Both the position numbers and the translations under genes were made by a program. Below, in pieces: positions 1 through 10,251 of a DNA stretch of 64,000 nucleotides (positions within the stretch are counted from its first letter, which is position 1; each line of letters begins with the position of its first letter). The notes under the pieces are model-generated. The model worked only from the letters and a program-made list of their open reading frames with translations, was not told the origin of the DNA and ran no database searches. Source of the stretch: Mesorhabditis belari (taxonomy: Eukaryota > Nematoda > Chromadorea > Rhabditida > Rhabditidae); NCBI GenBank assembly GCA_958450365.1, contig CAUEEP010000878.1, positions 203,501-267,500 on the forward strand. Direction: 5' to 3'.

Positions 1-240
1 CGGTCCCAATTTGGGCGCCTTTTAGAATTTGTTCAATGATGAGATCAACAAGATCAACAATTTGTTCTCAAACTTTCCTAGATCAGCTATGACTCAACGA
101 ACAGCGAACAGAGCGTGGGAAGATCGTTGAGTTCAAGAGCTGCTCTGGGTGCAATGTTTGATTTTTGTGAAAACACAAACTCCAACGAATCCTCGAACTC
201 GATCGGCTCTCAAAAACTTTGCTTCATCACATAATGGTTC
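1..240. other. Non-coding, nothing recognised
   Basis: No exon-like reading frame or repeat is visible before the first foldback element. Only short local repeats such as gatcaacaagatcaacaa occur. Confidence 0.4.
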
Positions 241-792
241 GAAATCTGGTTCGAAACTATTAGTTTGATGCAAAAGTCTTTTTCATTTTTTTCGTACTTC
301 TTTTGAAAAATAACAAAGTCATCAATTAACCTATGGTTTGCTCTAAATGAAAAGTGTTTATTGTTCAATTTCCCATCTTTTTAAGTCAATTTGGGTTCAC
401 TTTCAAGCAAATTCGAGAGTGAAAACGGGTTTTTCATAAAAATCTATAAAAACCTCTATAAAGAAATTGGCTGAATCAATTTCTCTAAAAATCTGAAAAG
501 ATATTTAACTTTTTGTGCTCTATCTTTTATTTATTAACATCAAGATTGGTTTCCTTAGCTAAAGCGTCTAAAATGCATCATCGAGCCGTCGCCTTTTTTG
601 ACTACCCGACTTCAGGCTCTCAAAAAAATCTAGACATAAGACATTTTAAACTCGTTTTAATGTCATTTTGCAGAAAAATAATTGGCCTTTCGAATGCAAT
701 AAACCGTTGTTCAATTGGTGCATTTGTTACTTTTTAACGAAAGTACGAAAAAAATGAAAAAGACTTTTGCATCAAACTAATAGTTCGAAATC
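241..792. mobile_element. Foldback MITE with ~48-bp terminal inverted repeats
   Basis: The left arm (about 249-298, ttcgaaactattagtttgat...) is an almost perfect reverse complement of the right arm (about 740-792, ...atcaaactaatagttcgaa). The ~440-bp centre has no convincing coding sequence. The structure fits a non-autonomous DNA transposon; the superfamily is not assignable. Confidence 0.75.
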
Positions 793-1706
793 TTTTACTA
801 GCATTAATCAAGGCAAATTTTCCTATAAACTTTAAACTTTATAACGCTATAAACGTTATAAACTAAAATCTGAGAGCTGAGTTATTTGTAATCAGTCTAA
901 AGAGCTAGAATTCGGTAAAACTAGAGCTAAAACTTTATTAACTGGTTTAAATTATTAAGCATTAAGCACTACAACTAGATATAGTACTTTTTGAAGTTTT
1001 CTATAAGCTAAAAGTTCAAAGAATTTGGGAAAAGTTAGAATTGAATAAGAGAAATAGACTCTTTCAAGATTCCAAGACCACAAGAAGCATTTGTAAGACC
1101 AAAAACATATTGTAGATGCGTGAGACAAAAGAAGTTGATGCCGTTTTGAGTGATCTCTGTCTATTTTTCACTCACTTTTTGAGTGCTGTGCTCTCTGGAG
1201 TCATTCTTTTTCGTTTTCCATTCAATTTTCCACTTTTTCTTCGTTTCCCCCATGCTTCTGGACTTTGTTTTGGTGTTTTAAGGGATTTGGACCAAAATAT
1301 TGTACTGATTGCGGTAATTGAGGAGAAAAAAAATGATTGCTTGTATAGTTGAAGAAAAAAAACGAATACCTACGGTCAATCTGTTCCGCGGAAAACAATT
1401 TTAATCAATCTTTTTATTTTGAGAAAAGAGTTTTGTCAAGTGAAAAAGCTTTTTTTCAAGAAATTTGACGGGAAAACACTCAATTTAACACACTTAACAC
1501 ACGGAAATTTAAATGAAAATGACTGACGAAAAAACTGACTGAACTTGACTAAGCTAAAAACTGAATTTGACTTAAAATTCTTGGTCTTTAAGCGAATTCT
1601 TATGGTTGTCAAAGGTAGAAGAAGATTGTAAAGCCATTTCTCTTTGAAAAGGCTGCCCCAGACAAAAATATGCTTGCACATGAGCAGCCTAGCTAATCGT
1701 TGCATT
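793..1706. other. Intergenic, no supported gene
   Basis: AT-rich sequence. ORFs here (for example 1116-1352) have no recognisable domain and no convincing splice or start context. Confidence 0.4.
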
Positions 1707-2098
1707 GCACTTACAGGTAGACATGGCTAACGAGATTTTGGGATTGCTCCCGTTCGGACGGTCATATCGACGCACTGAAAGTTGCTAGCAATCTGAAACT
1801 TTTTTTAGCAGAAAGCCAATATTATTAGCTTGATTTGATACTAAAAATTCAGCTAAATTCTTTAAAATAGTATTCAAAAGAGCAAATTAAACCTTAACGC
1901 TACCCTTAACGAGGCCTCCTCAAATCTCGAAAACCTTTTAGAGTACTTTTTTTGAAGATTTTTGTTGAATATTTGGTATGAAATTGAAGCTGATAATCTA
2001 GGCTTTCTGATCGAAAAAGTTTCAGATTGCTAGCAACTTTCAATGCGCTGATATCACTGGTCAAACTTGAAACCTCGTTAACAAGTCTACTTACAGGG
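1707..2098. mobile_element. Foldback MITE, long imperfect arms
   Basis: The arm at about 1710-1850 (gcactgaaagttgctagcaa) is the imperfect inverted copy of 1960-2096 (ttgctagcaactttcaatgc). Pairing extends over more than 100 bp with a short loop. The outer border carries a short motif (ggtccgtgagttctgttccc) resembling one at 11766 inside the PDZ gene, so a family is likely. Confidence 0.65.
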
Positions 2099-2904
2099 TC
2101 CGTGAGTTCTGTTCCCTCTCCAAGAATCATTTATACGACTCGAACCAAGAAAGTTAGAGAAAAGTGGACTTCAAATTTGAAATCTTTGACTATTTTTACC
2201 CTAGAAATGCTTCTTCAGAAAGATTTTTTTTGAAAATCCTTTTTTTGGCTGACTCTCCTAGCTTCTTTGACGTTCTGCCTATTTCAAGCCGAAAATTTTA
2301 ACGGTGCTTAAAACTGGCGAGATCTTAACTAATCTGATCGTAAAATGGCTAGTTTTTATAAGAAAATGTTTCTTTTTTTCTAATATTTAAAAAGTTAATC
2401 GTATTTAGCCTTTTTTATATTTTAAAATCAATTAGCAAAGTAAAGAAAAAGAGGAAATGAGTTCCGCAAGTAATCGAGCCAAAAAAAGACTTTGAAACAA
2501 AAGTTTGTTCAAGAAAAACATTCTTAGGGTAAAAATAGTTTAAAATTTCAAATTTGATGCCTTTTTGTCTCTATTTTATTTGATTTTTTCTGAAAAAACG
2601 ACAATCTTGAGAGAAGAAACGACGATCTTTGGAACTTCTGTACTTTTACAACTTCACATTTACATTTACATTTCCAACAATTTACAACTTACAATGCTAA
2701 CAATAAGTTCAGTTTATCTATTTTGAAATGCTCTTACAAAATCGAAAAAGCTAAAGCTTTATAGGAAGAATTGTATGTCTTAATATAGATACTTTATTCA
2801 GGACCTGAGATAAAGTGCGCTAGATTTAAGATTAAAACACATGAATTCATACGCATAACACAAAAAGGGCCGATAAAAAGCAACACGATATAATACATGT
2901 AATA
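2099..2904. other. Intergenic, no supported gene
   Basis: AT-rich sequence with homopolymer runs and a small acattt repeat near 2655. No gene or structured element was recognised. Confidence 0.35.
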
Positions 2905-3172
2905 CAGGGTGTGGCAAAAGTTTGGAGCCGCTTCTTAAGATAGTTAAAGGTTTAAAAACTAGCTTTAAAAAGTTAAAAATTAATAACAAGCTCTTTATTC
3001 GAATCATAACAACAAATAACTTATAACAAATGCTCGAAATTTCCACCATCCGCTTCGATACACCTCTTTAAACGCTTTGGGAAGTTCCTCGCGATGGTGG
3101 CGCACGCTTAAACAGTTATTTCATCCCAGACTCGTTTCAGAGCAGATTTTAAAGCATCCACTGTTTGATGTA
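2905..3172 (-). mobile_element. Tc1-like transposon, 3' end fragment
   Basis: The terminus cagggtgtggcaaaagttt follows a TA. Reading the minus strand inward from about 3172 gives the C-terminal tail of a Tc1-type transposase (HQTVDALKSALKRVWDEI, stop, then RNFPKRLKRCIEADGGNFE). This tail is common in Tc1/IS630 relatives. An in-frame stop and loss of everything upstream make it a dead fragment. Confidence 0.7.
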
Positions 3173-3868
3173 TATGGGTAGCACAGATAACGTCAAGGAA
3201 CCACTAGAGCTTCAAGATCAAGATCATCTACAGATAATTTAAAGGTTAAGGTAAAAATATTCAAAATTGCACACCACGTCAAATAAACCAAGGAATCCTT
3301 CGAATAAAATTGATAAAGTTGCACTTAAAATAAGCATAACAATCAAATTTCAGCCTTTTGCTAGTAATTCTCAGATACAGACACCAAACTTAAAGCACAA
3401 AACCATTGCAAACTTGAAACATTTTGGACTTTAAATCAGTTTCCAAAAGCTGGTGCCAAATGAGCCCATTAATGGCTCTATTTCAACCCACGCCTCACCA
3501 AAATCCATTTTTGGAATTCGATACCACTTTGATTTGCTAATTTAGCGCAAGGCAAGTCTAGTTGAATGTGGTTGGCTTTGCCCCATTTAGTCACACACTA
3601 AATGAGGCAAAGCCTTTTCTCTCATCGACCATACCCCGTAAATGGGGCGCCTAAACGAGCTCTCCTCATCGCTCGGCGCCTCCATTCCCCCTCTCCCAAA
3701 AAAAGACATCCTGCATTTTTGAGCCACTCTCTTCAATGGTTTTCAATAATTCTTAAACAATTTCTTAGTCTTTCAAAATAAATCTTGACAAGTCTTCCTT
3801 CTTTCTAGATGTCGTAGCCGATCTTGAAATTCAACCGATCTTGAAATTCAACCGATTTTGAATGACTG
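3173..3868. other. Intergenic, no supported gene
   Basis: No reliable exon. A small 15-nt tandem motif (cttgaaattcaaccgat) lies at 3826-3858. A moderately GC-richer patch at 3590-3700 contains no open frame of interest. Confidence 0.35.
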
Positions 3869-4142
3869 GATCTAGGCGCATCCAATCATCAAATGTTTTG
3901 TATCATTTAACGCAGAATCTTTAATAATCCTATTAAATTTTTTAAATCAGAAAGATCAGAAAGATTAGATAAAAAGAAAAAAATTTTATGAAGCTTAAAA
4001 GTTTTCTCCTGAACAAGCAGTTTTTTCGCTCTAAACTCTTTTCTTTTTGTTTAATCTTTCTAATTTAAAAAATTTAACATAATTATCAATGATTCTGCGT
4101 CGAATGATACCAAACACTTGATAATTGGATGCGTCTAAGCCC
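3869..4142. mobile_element. Foldback MITE (~270 bp)
   Basis: The left arm ggatctaggcgcatccaatc pairs with the right arm gattggatgcgtctaagccc-type sequence. Complementarity runs through the gacgcagaatc motif and an AT-rich stretch, about 90 bp per arm. No coding content. Confidence 0.7.
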
Positions 4143-4432
4143 ACTCATTCAAAATCGGCTGAAATCGTTGTAGCGATTTTGCATGAAACGTTGTAGCGCC
4201 CGCAATTTTCAACCTACGCACACAAATTTGGTACCAATCGACGCAGCATTCAATTCTCTAAAAAATGATATAATATTGTCCTTATAAATTAAAGGTTTAT
4301 CCTACTGGAAAGGTTTGCAAAAAAAAAATCGACATAGTACCTTCTCCGGCGAGCCAAATCAAACTGTTTAATGAGAAAAATGAAAATTTTGAGGCAGAAG
4401 TGCAAGCAAGTTCATACTCTAACACCAATAGT

Positions 4433-4765
4433 AGCCATAGCCATAGATTGGCCATAGCCATAGATTGGCCATAGCCATAGATTGGCCATAGCCATAGATT
4501 GGCCATAGCCATAGATTGGCCATAGCCATAGATTGGCCATAGCCATAGATTGGCCATAGCCATAGATTGGCCATAGCCATAGATTGGCCATAGCCATAGA
4601 TTGGCCATAGCCATAGATTGGCCATAGCCATAGATTGGCCATAGCCATAGATTGGCCATAGCCATAGATTGGCCATAGCCATAGATTGGCCATAGCCATA
4701 GATTGGCCATAGCCATAGATTGGCCATAGCCATAGATTGGCCATAGCCATAGATTGGCCATAGAT
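4433..4765. repeat. 17-bp minisatellite, ~19 copies
   Basis: Near-perfect tandem repeats of ccatagccatagattgg. Because 17 is not a multiple of 3 and the unit has no minus-strand stop in any frame, all three minus frames stay open and give the same 17-residue cycle (MAMANLWLWPIYGYGQS). This explains the apparent 199-residue ORF at 4297-4896. The copies are almost identical, which suggests recent expansion or homogenisation. Confidence 0.95.
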
Positions 4766-5051
4766 TTGCTCAAAAAGCTAACAATCAAACCATACAAGTA
4801 CAAAAGGGAAAGTCTAGTTGGATGTTGGATTCTAATTGAACTAATTGTCAAGTCGAGTTGGATTGAGAATCGCTTTGAGAATTGAGAATTGCACAAATTC
4901 TGCCTTCACAATTATTGTAAAGTGTTTAAAATTACAGTATGCAAAGGGACCAAGTCTGTCCACACAAATCAGGAATTTCATCAAAACACCAACCAAAAAA
5001 CCCGTTTAACGGGGGTTTTTCTGGCTAAATGTTTTGCGAATAGCTTTGTCA

Positions 5052-5137
5052 CCGTGGCGCAGTCGGGAGTGCGCTTGTCTACGACCCACCTACGACTATG
5101 TCACAGTGTTCGACCGCCCGTAGTGCCACTCAAAACT
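5052..5137 (+). repeat. tRNA-like SINE head or tRNA pseudogene
   Basis: The sequence begins gtggcgcagtcgggagtgcg, resembling a pol III A box. It has a B-box-like gtgttcgacc and ends gtgccac, which can pair with the first 7 nt as an acceptor stem. The anticodon and T arms do not fold cleanly, so a functional tRNA is unlikely. Confidence 0.4.
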
Positions 5138-5275
5138 GAGTGCCACTCAGTTTTGACTTTTAAAATTTTTCTTTCAAATAGCACAACTAAAATGTGTTCT
5201 AAGGTTTTCTAAAGAAGTTTGAGCTTTATTGGTCAAAACACGGCTGAGAAAATGCTCGTACAGACACTGCTCTTT

Positions 5276-6190
5276 TACAGAATGCGACTAAAGTTCTGTC
5301 GTTTTTAGAATTCTCTCTAAAAGCTTCCTGATTGATTTCATTTCATAAGTTTAAAGCCAAAAGATAGCCAATTTTCCACAGAATTTAAATCTTATTACAG
5401 TTTTGAAATAGCTTCTTTAAATTTTGAGTTATCGCTATTCTATGCTCGCACAAATTTTTGCGCTTTTTCAGCTTTTTCACTGCAGGCTTTCACTGCATTT
5501 CCATAAAAATTACATAAATGAATGAATCCTGGTCCAAAAAAAAAGGCCCAATGGGTAAAACTACCTGAAAAATCCGTATTTAAAGTTAGATTTTTATAAA
5601 AAGTTTTCCCAAAACGTTACATAGAGTCCAACACATTGAAGGCGCCTGTAAAAATTTGATTTGGCTGTATTTCTTTACGATCATAAAACACCATCAATCT
5701 CAACGCGTTAATGCAAATTTTCAAGTGTATTTACGTGTTTTTTAAAAGTTTAAAGTGACAAGAAGCAATTAGTAAAGAAATACAGCCAAATCAAATTTTT
5801 ACAGGCGCCTTCAATGTGTTGGACTCTATGTAAAGTTTTGGGAAAACTTTTTATCAAAATCTAACTTTAAATACGGATTTTTCAGGTAGTTTTACCTACT
5901 AGGCAACTTTTTTTTGAGCAATTTTCTTAATAGGACCTCCAAAGTTGGCTAATTCAGATCTCCAAAGTTGGCTAATTTTCACGGAAAATGGGGGTTCGTG
6001 CAAAACTTTTGCCCTCTACTGTAACTCAAAATTTAAAGAAGCTTTTTAAAAATAGTAATAAGATTTAAATTCTATGAAAACTTGGCTATCTTTTGGCTAT
6101 AAACACTTAGAAAATAATGACAATCAGAGAGAATTCAATTAAAGAGAATTTAAAAAGAACAGAACTTTTGTCGCAGTAGATATCCGATTG
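5276..6190. mobile_element. Outer foldback element containing a nested foldback
   Basis: The arm 5276-5440 (agccaaaagatagccaattt, tttaaattttgagtta) is the inverted partner of 6020-6185. A terminus-like motif (cagtagagggcaaaagtttt, read on the minus strand) lies inside the right half. The centre is occupied by a second, independent foldback at 5538-5928. Confidence 0.65.
5538..5928. mobile_element. Inner foldback MITE with ~150-bp arms
   Basis: The left arm (gtaaaactacctgaaaaatc ... aatttgatttggctgtattt) and right arm (aatacagccaaatcaaattt ... gatttttcaggtagttttac) are nearly perfect inverted copies around a ~90-bp spacer. It lies inside the older foldback at 5276-6190, so it inserted later. 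Confidence 0.8.
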
Positions 6191-6866
6191 AGAGCTTGAG
6201 AGCTTTTGGCCTCTCAAAGAGAATCGCTCAAAATAGGTGGTGTCTATGCTTTTTCAAAAACGGCCATCTATCGCCGAGCAGCGTCGCCCGGGCTGTTGTC
6301 GGGGTTTAATTGAATTTTTTGACATTCGACGTTGGCGGTCTCTCTGTGCCAATGAAGTCTGGTTGTTTTTTTGGAATCAAAAGCGAAACAGGTGATACTT
6401 CTTTGATTCTGATTCCAATTCCATTGAAAACTGATTCCAACAGCCGAATTGAAGTAATTCGTTTTTTACATTTACAATTCAAACTTGAATATTACCTCCA
6501 TTTTCAGCTTATAGTATTTCCATTTCTTTTTTCTTGTTGACATTTGATTAGCACCCTTTCCCTCAGCTTTAGATCACTCTTCTTCTTCTTTTTTCTCTTT
6601 TTTCAATCCCATTCCCCTCAAGGGATTTGCACTAATTCTTTCTACAAATCCTTGAAAAATTCCTTTTTCATTTCTAGTCTGTTTCTTATTTCTTAGCAAC
6701 AATTTGTGAATATTCTGTAAATCGCTTGATTTTGGATTTTCTCAAAGGTTTTCTCACTATCAGTTTATCACTATCACTATCACTATACCAGATGAAGAGC
6801 GATCACGATTACAAAGAACATCTCGCCAGTCGTTTACATTCTTCTCTTGCTTTGTAGATGGTATAA

Positions 6867-7230
6867 AAAGAAGAGATTCAGCTGTAAATTTGTCCCGGGG
6901 ACTTTCGAGGTCGGCGAATCGATTGGAGCTATTCATTTTATTGAGTCAAGCAATTGGAACTCGGGTTTAGTTGTTGTTAAACTAAAAAACTAAGCTGAGG
7001 CACTCACGGTTGAAACTGATACTGAGAAATATTTCCCCACTTTCTGCCCTACTTTCTGCCTTGCTTTCTACCCTGCTTTCTGCCCTGCTTTCTGCCCTGC
7101 TTTCTGTCCCACTTTCTGCCCCACTCTCTGCCCTGGTACAAAAAGAAGCTATTCAGCTATAAATTTTTAATTTGACTTTCGGAGTCAGGGAATAGATTGA
7201 AGCTATTCATTTTATTGAGTCATACATAAA
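6867..7230. repeat. Diverged direct duplication around a CTTTCTGCCC repeat
   Basis: 6867-6990 and 7139-7230 are diverged direct copies (gtataaaaagaagagattca versus gtacaaaaagaagctattca, both with gctattcattttattgagtc). Between them, 7027-7137 is an imperfect tandem array of a ~14-bp unit (ctttctgccctg). No coding frame. Confidence 0.65.
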
Positions 7231-8194
7231 ACTCCGATTTAAGTGGTCTAAACTTTTAGAGAAACTCCAAAAACATTGACCCATTTTGGAGAGGAGATTC
7301 GCAGCTTTCAAATATATAATAATCATTCATTGTCTCCGTGTGTGCATTGTTCAAATTCTTTTTCAAAACGTGATAATCTTGGAAATTCACAAGTTTATTT
7401 TTACCTTAAACATTGCATATCAAAAGTTTCCTCAATGATTTTTGCAAGCTTTTCTTACAAAATCTCCAAGATTCTCCGGTTGATCGAAGACCGCAATTCC
7501 TTGTAGCGAAATTGGGTTTCTGTCTTTGCATTTAAATCCAAAGAAGATGGATGGGATTCTCGAGAAAAAAGACTCCACTAAAAGATGGACGTTTTCCCAC
7601 GTGTTGGGTATTCTAGCGAAATGACGTTCCACTGTCCTTCAAGTGGTTTCTTCGAATTTTTCCCTTTACCTGCTCAAAGCCAGGATTTCTATCCCTTTTC
7701 TCTAAACGCTTTGAACAAGTGAAATGCGTCATATTTCGTGGGAATTGAAGATGTCTCATAAAGCATTTTTTGGACCGTTTCTGACTTGTTCTATTACTTG
7801 CATCGTTTTCTGCAGGCGCTTGAATCTTTAGCTTGCCTTCATTTTGTAATTTTACGTACTTATTTTACCTTTCTTTCCTCGTATCCACAGTTATTCCCAA
7901 AGCAACAATTTTTCCGAGCCAGACCAAACCAAAAAGGGAAAGGCAACAGTAGGAGGTGACCAAATGAGATAAGCTATAGACCATTCGACGCAGAATTTCA
8001 CGCTGATGCCGAATCTGCTTTCCGTTTTTGCAAAATGACACTCTATCAAAAGTTATAAGCGTGAAAAGCTTTGTATGGGATGGCTTTCTATAAATGTGTT
8101 ATACGTGTTTAAAGTTCTAGGGTGAAGATGCGAAAATTTGAAGCCGAATAGAAATGCCTTTAAAAGGGTTCTCTCACTGGTCTTGAACGTGACT
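7231..8194. other. Intergenic, no supported gene
   Basis: The ORFs at 7276-7506 and 7432-7632 overlap on opposite strands and show no domain or splice context. No structured repeat was recognised. Confidence 0.35.
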
Positions 8195-8263
8195 TGATGG
8201 TATAGCGGATGAAACGCTTGCATACAAAACGAGCGCTCCTTTTTTTTTGCTCGAGTTCGATTC
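8195..8263 (+). repeat. tRNA-derived SINE head
   Basis: A tRNA-like A box (tgatggtatagcggatgaaa) is followed by a spacer with a T run and a canonical B box (cgagttcgattcc). The T run in the anticodon-variable region argues against a working tRNA. A tRNA-derived retroposon or pseudogene is more likely. Confidence 0.5.
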
Positions 8264-9261
8264 CTTTATAATTTGCAAGGCAGGTTTGCCTTTTGAAAAT
8301 GGTCCAAAATGTCCTTGAGTCTGCCAGAAACCAGAACTGGAGCTGATCTCGAGTCTGGCTTACAAGATCACAAGTTCTAGCCCGGTTCTCTTGATTCTAA
8401 CCTGGCCTAGACTTATCTCCAGATCTGTCTTGCAGAGAAAACTTTTTGATCTTTAAAGATTTCAAGAAACTAACAATTTTATCTCTAATCAGTTTTCGCT
8501 TAAATTGAAGCTAGTTTTGTATAAAGCACCTTGATCTAAACACTTCTAAATCCTTCTAAATCCTCAAAAAGTTCACTCCAAAGCTATAGATTAAGTTTAA
8601 AGAAATTTGGAAGCAATTCGTGAATTGCGGGGGAAGTTTTAAGTGAAGAAAAAGAAGAAGAAGGGAAATGGCTCGGGTTTCCCCGTTTCCCCGTTTGCCA
8701 GTCCCTTCTCCCATGAGGGTGCTTCTCCCCTGTCGCTTTTTTTCCGCTTCAGAGTTTTCCCCACCAAGAGCCCCTTGAGGCCTTAATTTCCGTGCGGAGA
8801 TTCGTTTTTCCATCCATAATCAGAACGAGATCTCGAGAGTTTGTTGAGAAATCTTGTTGATTTGGTTTTGGAAGATTTAATTGCTAAAGATCGATTTGCC
8901 AAAGCTCTTTTAATTTCCACATTGCAGCTTTTATCTCACTTCAATTTAGAAAGACAAGGCTAAAATTTGTTGCAAGCTTAAATAATTTTCGATTTTCAAC
9001 CAAGCGCTACAGCAAATTTGACTCTAATCAATGTAAATCAATGTAAAGCTCAAGAGTGTTTTGGTTTTAAATTTTGTGAATTTCGTATCTAGTAGAATTT
9101 ACTGGATTGAATTGTTAATGATTTGGGAATTCCATTTTTTACCCAAAGGTTTCAAAAGACCAAAACTTTCAGTCAAAAGCATTCGTTATGACTTTAATTT
9201 GGTTGACTTGGTTTTCCTTTCTCTTCTCCCTTATATTTCCTCTTTCTTCTCCGGCAAGAAG
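8264..9261. other. Intergenic, no supported gene
   Basis: A short stretch near 8330-8420 (gaaaccagaactggagctg, gtctggcttacaag) resembles 62750-62830, suggesting an old dispersed repeat. ORFs here show no recognisable protein features. Confidence 0.3.
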
Positions 9262-9300
9262 ATGCCGGATAGCTCAGCGGTTAGAGCATCTGCCCGGAAA
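9262..9300 (+). repeat. 5' half of a tRNA (partial copy)
   Basis: gatgccggatagctcagcgg followed by ttagagcatctgcccgga is a standard tRNA 5' half with A box and D arm. No T arm or B box follows, so this is a truncated tRNA or SINE fragment. Confidence 0.55.
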
Positions 9301-9589
9301 GCAAAAGGTCCCCTCTCTGAATAGATTTCTTTGCCATTGCATACTTTACATTATTACTTTACTGGTTGATTTACTGGACTTGGTCTGGCAATTGTGATCT
9401 AACCAAAGAACATCACTAATTCTTGACAAGTCAAGTGATTTTCCAACCGGGCCCATAACCAAACCTGAAGGTCCATGCCTGTTTTTAGGCATTGATCTGA
9501 CTTAAATGCTCTTTACCAGGCTAAGCCTAGAGACTTGAGCCTAGCCTGCAAGCCAGGCCAAGGCCGGGCTTCTAGCTTTGTCCTGGCTT

Positions 9590-9745
9590 AGGACCTAGCC
9601 CTAGCCTCGCCTAGCCTAGCCCTAGTCTGGCCTATCCTAGCCCTAGCCTTGCCTAGCTTAGCCCTAGCCTAGCCTATCCTAGCCCTAGCCTTGCCTAGCC
9701 CTAGCTCTAGCCTTGCCTAGCCTAGCCCCAGCCTTGCCTAGCCTA
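9590..9745. repeat. CCTAGC-type degenerate satellite
   Basis: Imperfect tandem hexamers and dodecamers built from cctagc, ccctag and cttgcctag. A truncated copy of the block with its left flank (cctagagacttgagcctagc ... cctggcttaggac) recurs at 10040-10118, so the unit has been locally duplicated. Confidence 0.8.
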
Positions 9746-10251
9746 ATCTTGAAAAACTGCCCAAGTCCACTAACAAAACACCAATCTATTTACACTTCCA
9801 TCAACTTCAATCCTTTGATCTCATCAACAATGTCAACTCAAATGGCTTAGTGAGTTTTTCTTTTGTTCTTTTAGGGGTCCTTAGTTAGGCCAAGAGCCTC
9901 CTCTCTGCATTTTCCTCCTTTCCCCTCCATACTTATAAATTATTCGATCTGCCCATTGAATGGCCGTCTCTTCATCAAAGAAAATTTCTTTTTCTCCGCA
10001 TGTTACGAGTTTTGCTGATTAAAATTTCTCTTTGAAAGTGCCTAGAGACTTGAGCCTAGCTTTTAGCTTTGTCCTGGCTTAGGACTTGGCCCTAGCCTCG
10101 CCTAGCCTAGCCCTAGCTTGTGCATCTATTGTTATTGCTTTAGTTACAGTTATGTAAAAATTGAGCTTTCATTTATTAAATCTTAAGTGTTCTTTGAATT
10201 GGTTGTGAATTTTACTTAATCTTTTGTGATAGCGTTGCAAAATTTCAGGAA

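Noticed and set aside
4297..4896. 199-aa ORF on the minus strand with WLWPIYGYGQS repeats
   Set aside because: The frame is open only because the 17-bp satellite lacks stops in every minus frame. No splice, start or domain evidence.
6300..6540. 76-aa ORF starting MNFLTFDVGGLSVPMKSGCF
   Set aside because: No family resemblance, no acceptor before the ATG, and composition similar to the surrounding non-coding DNA.
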